A stretch of DNA of 63,892 nucleotides from Planctomycetota bacterium (GTDB lineage Bacteria; Planctomycetota; JAJSAM01). Below, piece by piece: positions 17,522-25,114 of the stretch. The stretch is taken from the NCBI GenBank assembly GCA_024274785.1, contig JAJSAM010000062.1, positions 1 through 63,892 on the forward strand. Direction: 5' to 3'. Within the stretch, counting starts at the first letter, position 1, and each line of letters begins with the position of its first letter. Made by a program: the position numbers and the translations under genes. Below the pieces are notes generated by a model. It was not told the origin of the DNA, ran no database searches, and saw nothing but the letters and a program-made list of their open reading frames with translations.

Positions 17522-18363
17522 TCCGATTCTTCTCGGACATGGCGATCAACCCACTGCTGCTCACCGGCGTGATCGGCGGACTGCTCTCCGGCGTGGCCTG
17601 CGGCGTGATCGGACCCTATGTGATCACCCGGCGGATCGTGTTCCTGACCGGCGCCATCGCGCACATCGTGGTCGGCGGGGTGGGGGCGGTTCTCTTCCTT
17701 CGGTACCAGTTCGCGCCCGCGCTCGACTGGCTGGAACCACTGCACGGCGCGTTGATCGCGGCGATCCTCGCGGCAGTGCTGGTGGGCCTGGTCCAGTACC
17801 ACGTCAAGGAGCGGCTCGATACCTTGATCGGCGCGCTGTGGGCCACGGGGATGGCCGTCGGCATCATGCTGGTCAAGGTCACGCCCGGCTACCAGACCGA
17901 GATTTTCTCCTATCTCTTCGGCAATGTCTCGGTCGTCAGTGCCGCCGACGTCAAGCTCATCGCCGCGCTGCTCGTGGTGATCCTGATCGTGGTCGCGTTC
18001 TGGCACAAGCGGATCTTCGCACTCTGCCTGGACGAGGAGTACGCCCGCCTGCAGGGGGTGAACGTGCTGCTCACCAACATCGTCCTGCTCTGCCTGGTCT
18101 CGCTCGCGGTGGTGGCCCTGATCCGCGTGGTGGGGCTGATCCTGGTGATCGCGCTGCTGTCGCTCCCGGCCGCGGCCGCTCGTCAGATGACCCGCCGGCT
18201 CTTCCCCATGATGGGCGTCTCCATCATCCTCTGCGCCCTCTTGACGACGATCCCCCGGGCCGCGGTCTACGGCTCACGGATCGCTCCGGAAAGCGCGATC
18301 GTGCTGTCGGCCGCGGCGGTCTACCTGGTGTCGTTCGGTGCGAGGCAGTTGAAGCGGCTCTGA
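17518..18363 (+). CDS. znuB: Metal ABC transporter permease, ZnuB-like
   Basis: 281 aa from ATG 17518. It has seven or eight hydrophobic segments and the ABC-3 family pattern: GLLSGVACGVIGPYVITRR near the N-terminus, an AHIVVGGVG stretch, SYLFGNVS, and a VVGLILVIALLSLPAAAA segment near residue 205. It forms the membrane channel of the Znu-type importer with the two upstream genes. It is the last gene of the operon. Confidence 0.9.
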   Translation: MIRFFSDMAINPLLLTGVIGGLLSGVACGVIGPYVITRRIVFLTGAIAHIVVGGVGAVLFLRYQFAPALDWLEPLHGALIAAILAAVLVGLVQYHVKERLDTLIGALWATGMAVGIMLVKVTPGYQTEIFSYLFGNVSVVSAADVKLIAALLVVILIVVAFWHKRIFALCLDEEYARLQGVNVLLTNIVLLCLVSLAVVALIRVVGLILVIALLSLPAAAARQMTRRLFPMMGVSIILCALLTTIPRAAVYGSRIAPESAIVLSAAAVYLVSFGARQLKRL

Positions 18364-18381
18364 TACGGAACATTGTTCGTC

Positions 18382-18804
18382 ATGTCTCTCTTGAATCCCA
18401 CACCTGCGGATCTCCTTGTTGATGACCAGGGAAGGCCCTGCTTCCTCTGGGATCGCGAGATGACTCTCGCTGAGTTTCAGGAGAGGCTCGCGACGGGAAG
18501 CCGCGACGAGAGGGCGTACCTGACCGGGAAGCTCATGCGGCAGGCGAAGCCGGATGACGTGTTTCAGTTCACCACCCTGGACACTGACCGGGGGAGGGGC
18601 CCTCGTCGGCGTTCATCTGCATCACCGAACGACCCGCGACCTGGATCTGTTCTGGCCCGGGTTCTTCGGGGATTGCCCGTTGAGACACTGGCGAATGCCT
18701 CCGGGATCGGGGAGGGAAAGCTTCGTGAGCTACTGAGCTTCCGAGATGATCTCGTGGAGATTCTCGTCCGTGAAGCCCTACCTGATGCGGAGCCGAGCCC
18801 CTAA
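18382..18804 (+). pseudogene. Remnant of an AbiE-like antitoxin/nucleotidyltransferase toxin pair
   Basis: The frame from ATG 18382 gives about 60 residues (PADLLVDDQGRPCFLWDREM, then DERAYLTGKLMRQ, then DDVFQF) resembling the small partner found beside AbiEii-type nucleotidyltransferases. Similarity then moves to another frame, where about 18585-18650 encodes LTGGGALVGVHLHHRT followed by TRDLDLF, the N-terminal nucleotidyltransferase motif of AbiEii. The first frame then resumes with a tail (GKLRELLSFRDDLVEIL) plausible as an AbiEii C-terminus. Two deletions or frameshifts inside a former two-gene locus explain this. The ORF overlaps the 3' end of the opposite permease gene by 4 nt. Neither product should be functional. 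Confidence 0.6.
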
Positions 18805-19715
18805 CCCGCCTGGCGCACCGCTTTTCTCGCCAGCGCCGAGACCACGTCACCGAGCATCACGATCGCCGCGCCGAGGAGCACCATGAAGAGCATCTCGTCG
18901 TAGTGGTTTCTGGCCTTGGCATCGAGGATGAAGGTACCGAGCGAGACGATGCCGAGCATGCCGAGCACCGTGGCCTCCCGGACGCAGGTTTCCCAGCGAT
19001 AGAAGAAGTAGAGCACGAAGCGCGGCATCGCCGCCGGCGCCAGGCCGAACGCGGCGACCTGCAGGCGTCCCGCGCCGAGCCCCCGCAGTGCCTTCGGCAC
19101 GCGCGGCGGGAGGTTCTCCACGGTCTCCGCGTTCAGCCGCCCGAGAATGCCGACGTTGTGCAGGACGAGGGCCAGCACCGCCGCAAGGGGATTCGGGCCG
19201 ACCATCATGAGGAGCAGGAATGCCCACACATACTCCGGCAGGGCCCGGAGCAACACGAAACCCACTCGCGTCACCGACGTCACCGCGCCCCACATGAGGC
19301 GTTTCGCAACGTGGGGACGGCGCGAGGCCGGGGCGAACGCTTCCGCCGTGGCCAGGGTCCGGGTCGCGAGCAGACAGAGCGGCGCCGAGAGCAGGCCCGC
19401 GATGACGATGGCGGCGATCGAGATGGCGAGCGTGGTGGTCGCCGCCGCAAGACCGCGATCGGCCATCAGGCGCCCGGCCCAGGCTCCCCATTCGGCTGGC
19501 GGAAGCAACTCTCCCTGCTCGCCGTGGGGCCGGATGTCGTCGATGAAGCGGGAGAGGTTTCTCACCTGGCGCTCACCGAACAGTGCGTCGGAGCGGGCGA
19601 TCACGCTGATCAGTCCGTAGCCCGCGAGGAGCAGCAGCACCAGCATGGAAACCGACAGGTACCGGCTGCGCGGGCGGGCCGCCCGGAGAGTTTCGATCCG
19701 ATCCGCGGCGTTCAC
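18801..19715 (-). CDS. PhnE-like ABC transporter permease (second copy)
   Basis: 304 aa from GTG 19715, chosen because GGAGG lies 5-6 nt upstream and GTGA overlaps the stop of the upstream permease. About six hydrophobic segments are visible, with a binding-protein-dependent permease core: TTLAISIAAIVIAGLLSAPL, then RALPEYVWAFLLLMMVGPNP, then the EAA-type loop (ETVENLPPRVPKALRGLGAG) that contacts the ATPase. It is the last gene of a four-gene importer operon. Two different permease genes imply a heterodimeric channel. Confidence 0.85.
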   Translation of the reverse strand: MNAADRIETLRAARPRSRYLSVSMLVLLLLAGYGLISVIARSDALFGERQVRNLSRFIDDIRPHGEQGELLPPAEWGAWAGRLMADRGLAAATTTLAISIAAIVIAGLLSAPLCLLATRTLATAEAFAPASRRPHVAKRLMWGAVTSVTRVGFVLLRALPEYVWAFLLLMMVGPNPLAAVLALVLHNVGILGRLNAETVENLPPRVPKALRGLGAGRLQVAAFGLAPAAMPRFVLYFFYRWETCVREATVLGMLGIVSLGTFILDAKARNHYDEMLFMVLLGAAIVMLGDVVSALARKAVRQAG

Positions 19716-20587
19716 AGCATCCTCCGACGGATGGCCCCGCTCCACCACTCCGCGATGACGATGAGCAGGAGGAGGCCGTAGAGGTAGGTCCAGACTTCAC
19801 CGTAGTAGAGGTTTTCGAAGGACGCGCTGATGGCGTAGCCGAGCGTCGGGAAGCCGAAGAAACCGAGGACCGTCGAGGAACGCAGGGCGCATTCGAACTG
19901 GTAGAGTGTCGTGGCGGCCATGTCCGGAAGCGCCCGGGGCAACAAGCTGAAAGTGAAGACCTGCACGGGGCCGGCCCCTGCAGCGCGCAGCACCGCGGCC
20001 GCATCGCGAGGGGCCTCGTCGATCAACTCCGAGAAGAGCTTCGCGAGCGTTCCGGAGATGGGGATGGCGATGGCCACGACGGCGGCGAAGTCACTTCTGC
20101 CGAGTGCGGCCAGGAACAGCACCGCCCAGATCAGTTCATGGATCGAGCGCAGGAGTGCGATCAGGACCCTCGTCGCTCCGTAGACCAGCGGGAGGATGAT
20201 CCGCGGGAGCACGCTCCAGCCAGGTCGCGCCCCTCCTCGGTCCTCGGGCCACCACGCGGTCGATCCCAGGAACCCGAGGACGAAGCCGAAGACGAGGGCG
20301 ACGCCGAGGCCGGCCGCGGCGAACTGAACGGTCTGGTGGATGGCGGAGAACAGGTTCGGGAGCAGCGACGCGCCGCCGAAGGGTGCGGGCGCCTCGGAGC
20401 GCAGCGCGGGCGATACCGCGCGCGAGAAGAACTCGAGGGCTACCTCGACGCCGGCCCGGCCGGGGCCGATAGACGATCTGAAGAGCCCGAGCCGGCTCGC
20501 GGAGAGCAGGCCGGCGGCGATGATGGCGATGAGCAGCAGGGCCCGCATTCCCAACGGGAATGGCCGTTTGGGGAGATCAGGCGCCAT
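19712..20587 (-). CDS. PhnE-like ABC transporter permease (first copy)
   Basis: 291 aa from ATG 20587, overlapping the 3' end of the ATPase gene by 11 nt. It carries multiple hydrophobic segments and the PhnE-type signatures FAAAGLGVALVFGFVLGFL, SIHELIWAVLFLAALGRSDF and the EAA loop with AAAVLRAAGAGPVQVFTFS. It pairs with the downstream permease. Confidence 0.87.
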   Translation of the reverse strand: MAPDLPKRPFPLGMRALLLIAIIAAGLLSASRLGLFRSSIGPGRAGVEVALEFFSRAVSPALRSEAPAPFGGASLLPNLFSAIHQTVQFAAAGLGVALVFGFVLGFLGSTAWWPEDRGGARPGWSVLPRIILPLVYGATRVLIALLRSIHELIWAVLFLAALGRSDFAAVVAIAIPISGTLAKLFSELIDEAPRDAAAVLRAAGAGPVQVFTFSLLPRALPDMAATTLYQFECALRSSTVLGFFGFPTLGYAISASFENLYYGEVWTYLYGLLLLIVIAEWWSGAIRRRML

Positions 20588-21359
20588 CCGCCAGGATCTC
20601 CTCGGCGTTCAGGTGATAGAGTTCCCGGAAGCGACCATCGGTGAGGTCGCCGGTCCGCTCGTCGAATACGATGGCGCCGTGCCGCAGCCCCACCAGCCGG
20701 GGGAAGAACTCCCGCGCCAGCGCCAGGTTGTGAAGGCTCATCACCAGGGTCAGGCCGCTCTGTGCACAGACCTCGGTGAGCAGCGCCACCGTGTCGTGGG
20801 CCCGGGCGGGGTCGACGCTCGCCACGGGCTCATCGGCCAGGATGGCGCGCGGTTTCTGCATCAAGGTCCGCGCGATGGCCGCCCGCTGCTGCTGGCCGCC
20901 GGAGAGCCGGTCGGCCCGTTCGAAAAGTTTCTCGGGAATGCCAACGCGCTCGAGCAGTCCGTGTACTTTTTCGAGTTCCGTCCTCGACGGCAGCAGCACG
21001 GAACGAAGGGAGCCGAAGAGGGAGAGCATCCCCAGGCGACCGCAGAGCACGTTCTGGGAAACTCTCAGATTCGGCACCAGTCCCAGGTCCTGCGGGATGA
21101 AGCCGATCTCCGCGCGGATCCGGCGAAGCGCGCGGCTGGTGAGGTCCACGATCGCCCGGTCGTCGATCCGAACCCCGCCGCCGGTCGGCCGGACCGATGC
21201 GTTCAGGAGCCGGAGCAGGGTCGTCTTGCCGGAGCCGCTCGGTCCCACGAGCCCCACGTGCTCGCCGCTCCCGATCGAGAGATCGATTCCGGCGAGGGCC
21301 GTGGTGCCCGCGAAGCGGACCGTGGCGTCCTGCAGTGAGAAGGAGGCTCCCGGATTCAT
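20577..21359 (-). CDS. PhnC-like ABC transporter ATP-binding protein
   Basis: 260 aa from ATG 21359; start and upstream stop overlap by 1 nt (TAATG). Walker A GPSGSGKTT (about 39-47), Q-loop GFIPQDLGL, signature LSGGQQQRAAIARTL, Walker B AILADEPVASVD and switch His in VMSLHNLALA are all present. The SLHN switch and the FGSLRSVLLPS insert match PhnC-type ATPases. It energises the two permeases downstream. Confidence 0.9.
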   Translation of the reverse strand: MNPGASFSLQDATVRFAGTTALAGIDLSIGSGEHVGLVGPSGSGKTTLLRLLNASVRPTGGGVRIDDRAIVDLTSRALRRIRAEIGFIPQDLGLVPNLRVSQNVLCGRLGMLSLFGSLRSVLLPSRTELEKVHGLLERVGIPEKLFERADRLSGGQQQRAAIARTLMQKPRAILADEPVASVDPARAHDTVALLTEVCAQSGLTLVMSLHNLALAREFFPRLVGLRHGAIVFDERTGDLTDGRFRELYHLNAEEILADGA

Positions 21360-22225
21360 TACCGCAGCATATCCAGTTTCTGCGCCACCTGGCGGATCCC
21401 CTCGAAGTCATCGTTCGACGCGGCGATCAGTTTCTCGCGGCCGAACGCGGCCAGGAGCTTTTCGTCCTCGAGGTCGAGCAGGGCCTGCTGCAGCCTGTCC
21501 GTCGTGCCCTCACCGAAGAGCCGGTCGATGTCGGGGTGGGCGCTCATGTTGTAGTCGGCGAAGGTCGGCGTCTTCCAGATGACGCGGCAGACCTCGGGGT
21601 CGGTCTTCCCTTCCGCCACGCGCCGGTCGTAGACCTGGTAGTTCAGCACGCCGGCGTCGACCTGCCCGCTCTCGACCAATTCCGCGGTCTTCGGGTGGGA
21701 GCCGGAGAACGCGGGGGGATGGGTGAAGAACTCCATCGCCGTCTTCCCGGAGGCCTGCATGAGGAAGAACTCCGGCATGAGCCTCCCGGAGGTCGAACTC
21801 TGCGAGCCGAAAGTGAACCGCTTGTCCCGGATGCCCATCGGGAAGTCGTCGCCGGGCGTGAGGCCGGCGTCCCGGTGGGCGATGAAGTAGCTGTAGAACC
21901 GCGGGTCGATTTCACCCTGGATGATCGCTCGCGATCCGGAAACCGCCTGGCGCGCCTGCACACCGGAGAGCCCGCCGAACCAGGCCAGGAGCACGTCGCC
22001 GTTCCTGAACATGTCGACGGACGCCTGGTAGTCGCGGGAGGGGACGTACTCGACCGGAATCTCGAGTCTCGCGGCCAGGTAGTCCGCCACGGGAATGAAC
22101 TTCCGGTTGAGTTCGGTGGTGTTCTGGTCGGGGATGGCGGTGAACTTGAGAACTGGTTCGGGAGCCGCGGCGGTGCAGGCGCCGAGCAGCAGGACGGGCA
22201 CGAGCAGCAGGGTTCGTCGCTTCAT
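21359..22225 (-). CDS. PhnD-family substrate-binding lipoprotein, possibly selenate-type
   Basis: 288 aa from ATG 22225 with GGAGGG upstream. The lipobox is LLGACTAA. The body is a PhnD-type periplasmic binding protein, but the motifs FTAIPDQNTTELNRKF, WFGGLSGVQARQAV, SYFIAHRDAGL, TFGSQSSTSGRLMPEFFL and the PTFADYN segment match what I recall of proteins annotated as putative selenate ABC transporter binding proteins rather than classical phosphonate PhnD. Gene order D-C-E-E is shared by phosphonate, phosphite and selenate-type systems. No C-P lyase, ptxD or selD is in the window, so the ligand stays open. The oxyanion-import role is firm; selenate is inference. Confidence 0.82.
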   Translation of the reverse strand: MKRRTLLLVPVLLLGACTAAAPEPVLKFTAIPDQNTTELNRKFIPVADYLAARLEIPVEYVPSRDYQASVDMFRNGDVLLAWFGGLSGVQARQAVSGSRAIIQGEIDPRFYSYFIAHRDAGLTPGDDFPMGIRDKRFTFGSQSSTSGRLMPEFFLMQASGKTAMEFFTHPPAFSGSHPKTAELVESGQVDAGVLNYQVYDRRVAEGKTDPEVCRVIWKTPTFADYNMSAHPDIDRLFGEGTTDRLQQALLDLEDEKLLAAFGREKLIAASNDDFEGIRQVAQKLDMLR

Positions 22226-22407
22226 GGGTGGTCCCTCCATCTTCCGCGCGCGAAGTTAGCACGCACCCGGGGGGGCGCCTCGTTTCTGGGAGATCGCGGC
22301 GCGGATGCAGGGCGGGGTACGCGCTGAAAGCGTTCGGCCGCGTCACCGGAAGCCGTTTTCGGAGGTCGGTGCCGCGCCGGCTCCGGACGGTGGTCGCCGT
22401 CGGGTCC

Positions 22408-22447
22408 GCGCGGACGAGACGGAACTCGTCCCTCCGATCGTGGTTCG
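22408..22447 (+). repeat. 40-bp interspersed hairpin repeat, copy 2
   Basis: Second copy of the element at 5304-5343, same orientation, ending 42 bp before the start codon at 22490. The 7-bp stem GGACGAG/CTCGTCC is preserved while the loop bases vary, which favours a structural role. The rest of the 22226-22489 gap shows nothing else recognisable. Confidence 0.6.
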
Positions 22448-22489
22448 GACCATCCGGAACCCGCGGCAAGGCGCTGCGTACCATCCATC

Positions 22490-23287
22490 ATGAAGCCCAT
22501 CCACCTCGCCCCGCTCCTGCTGATCCCGCTTCTCCTCCTCCCGGCGGTCCCGGCTGCCGGCGAGGGCGATCCTCCCCCGCGAGATCGGGCCCTGGCCCTC
22601 GCCGTCCGCAAAGTACAGGTCATTCGCGAGGCTGAGCGCATTGTGGTGGCGAAGGTTGTGGAAGTGCATCAGAGCCCCGGTATCTGGTGCGGGATCCTCG
22701 CCACCCGGCAGGAAGTGACCTACGAGATCGCTGAGACGCTCTACGGAGGCAAGGCGAAGGGGAACGTTCGCGTCGGCCACCTCCTCGTTTCAGGGAGTCC
22801 CCTCGTTTCGAAGGACGCCCCCTTCCTGAAGCCGGCCATCTTCCATCCCGGCGCCCGCTTCCTCCTCTGCCTTTCCCGCGACGGCGACAGGTGGATCGTC
22901 CGGGACGAGTCCTTCGGCGCCGTGGCGATCGACCCGCCGAAGAAGCCCGATCCGGTTCGCACGGAACTCCTGCGGCAGGTCCTGCTGCTCCCGGAACTGC
23001 GAGAGTTCTTCCACCTCGAGAAGGAGAATCGGACTCCGCAGAAGGTCGTGCTCACCGAGGCGCTGCCGCTGCCTCGCGAACTTACGGTGTTCGGCCGGCC
23101 GGTGCTGTTCGTTCCGCCGTACCTCACTCGCGGCGCGCCCGCCCTGAAGATCACCGCGCTGAGCGCCGACGAGCAGGGTGCCGTGATTCGTTTTGCCTGC
23201 GAGGCGGAGGGCGTGGCGGGGGAGGCCCGGTTCGTCAGGGAGGATGGGCGGATGCGCCTGGCGTCGTCGAAGGTTGCGGAGCGCTGA
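22490..23287 (+). CDS. Secreted protein of unknown function
   Basis: 265 aa from ATG 22490. A strong signal peptide (PLLLIPLLLLPAVPAAG) precedes a domain with the pattern ERIVVAKVVEVHQSPGIWCG, then VTYEIAETLYG, then HPGARFLLCLSRDGDRW. That part resembles small OB-like exported domains in which a transport or redox cost is computed, but I cannot assign a family. The C-terminus ends with a beta-rich block. It is followed at 58 bp by the broken porin gene in the same direction. Confidence 0.6.
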   Translation: MKPIHLAPLLLIPLLLLPAVPAAGEGDPPPRDRALALAVRKVQVIREAERIVVAKVVEVHQSPGIWCGILATRQEVTYEIAETLYGGKAKGNVRVGHLLVSGSPLVSKDAPFLKPAIFHPGARFLLCLSRDGDRWIVRDESFGAVAIDPPKKPDPVRTELLRQVLLLPELREFFHLEKENRTPQKVVLTEALPLPRELTVFGRPVLFVPPYLTRGAPALKITALSADEQGAVIRFACEAEGVAGEARFVREDGRMRLASSKVAER

Positions 23288-23345
23288 CCGGTCAGACGGT
23301 ACAATCCCCGGCATGTCCGGAGCGCCAGATCAGGAGTGCCCCTGA

Positions 23346-25022
23346 ATGCGCGTTCGCGTGGGAATCGCGCTCCTCCTGGCCGCCCTGACCGGCACCGGGC
23401 TCCTGATCGCCTGGCGGGATCGAGATGCCCCCCCTCCCGCACCGCGGCCCCCGCCCCCCGGAGTGATTGCTCTCGGGATCCTGCCGAGACCGGAACCCGC
23501 CCGGGCGCCCGCGGAATCCCCCTCCGGCGACGACTCGGCGGAACCGCTCGAGCCGGCCGGGAAGGAGTCGGAGGAACCCGACGAACCGGACGATATCGAG
23601 ATCAGGCAGGGTGCGGAGATGAAACTCCGCACCGGACCGGACGGGAAGGCCGAGCCGGCCGAGACGCCTGATCCGCCGAAGCCAGCCGTCGACTCCGGCT
23701 CCGCGCCGGAACCCGTGGATGCCCCCAGCGCCCGGGAACCGGAAGTGCCCCCGAAGAAGGAGAAGGAACTCCTTCCCGGCAAGGAGGTGGCGCCCCTCCC
23801 CGGGCCCGTCGATGACCCCGCCGACCTCCCCACTCCCGAGGAGATCGAGGAGGGGACCGCCCCCGCTCCGGGTGAGGAACCGCCCGCGCAGGACACCTTG
23901 CTGGCCGGCCTGAACGATTTCCTGCGGGTGATGACCCTCGACGGGAGGATCCAGATCAAGTTCACCGGACGGCTTTACCTCGACGCCGCGCTGATGAGCG
24001 CCGAGCAGGAGTTGGATGACCTGGTCGGTGACTTCAACAGCGGCGGACAGTTCCGTGCGGCGCGGATCGGCCTGCTCGGTGTGATCGACTGGTTCGAATT
24101 CAAGATCGATTATGACATCGCCGGCGGCCAGACCCTGGTGGGGGAGCCGGAGCTCAAGGATCTCTGGTTCGGCGCACGGGATGTTCCACTGTTGGGACGG
24201 CTGCGCCTCGGGCGGATGAAGGAACCCCTTGGCCTCGAGCAGTGGATGAGCGGCAACGCCCGGACTTTCCTGGAACCAGGGCTGCCGAAGGCGATCACGA
24301 TCGGCCGAAACCCCGGTGTGCTGGCCTGGGGTACCGAGCTCGGCGGTCGGTTGTCCTGGTGGGTGGGGGTCTTCGGCCACACCCCTAATCAGCAGCAGTT
24401 CGGTACCCCCGGAAGGAACCTCTCGTCGCGCATCTGCGGCACTCCGTGGTTCCAGGACAAGGGGAAGCGTCTCGTGCACGTCGGGTTATCCACGAGCTTC
24501 CGGTCCGGCCGGGCGGAGGAGATGTCCATCGCGCAGCGGCCTTAAGCGCACCTGGCCCCGAACATCGTCTCGACGCCGAAGTACGTCGCGAAGCGGCAGA
24601 GTTTCGTGGGCCTGGAAGCGGCGTACAAGAGCGGTCCCTTCTCCCTGCAGGGTGAGTGGCAGCGATCGTCCGTTCTGACCGAGAGCCACGGCCGCGCCTC
24701 CTTCTGGGGCGCTTACGTCTACGGCTCGTACATCCTGACCGGGGAGGATCGGGTGTACCGCAACGGCCGGTTCCAGCGACCCCGCGTGAGGAGCGTGGCC
24801 TTCGACAGCGGCATCGGCGGGGCCCTTGAGATCGCCGTTCGACTCTCTCACCTGGACCTCTCCAGCGGGAACCTGAACGGCGGCATCGTCACCGACGGGA
24901 CACTCGGCCTGACCTGGTACATGGACGACCACTCCCGTTTCATGGTCAACTACATTCGCAGCAACCGGCGGGGCGTCGGCAGCGTGAACATCCTGCAGTG
25001 CCGGCTGCAGATCGACTTCTGA
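23346..25022 (+). pseudogene. Phosphate-selective porin (OprO/OprP-like) interrupted by one in-frame stop
   Basis: ATG 23346 with AGGAG upstream. A signal/anchor segment is followed by about 150 residues rich in Pro, Glu and Asp, then an OprP-type barrel (DGRIQIKFTGRLYLDAAL, then FEFKIDYDIAGGQ, then LRLGRMKEPLGLEQWMSG). At 24543-24545 the frame meets TAA, and the same frame then continues without a break to 25022 (AHLAPNIV, SFVGLEAAYKSGPFSLQGEW, then FMVNYIRSN). The family normally has R-P-E-A/S-H-L-A-P here, so a single G-to-T change (GAA to TAA) explains the break. It is either a recent pseudogene or a base-call error. Intact length would be 558 aa. Confidence 0.85.
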
Positions 25023-25114
25023 TCGGTCATTCGGCCGACCTGCTGAGCCACACATGACCGGCGTGATTCCGCCGGGGGCATGGAGTCGCCCCGGCGATCA
25101 AGGAGTGGGCGGAT

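Noticed and set aside
18801..22225. Calling the operon phnCDE for phosphonate use
   Set aside because: No C-P lyase or phosphonatase is present and binding-protein motifs fit another subgroup better.
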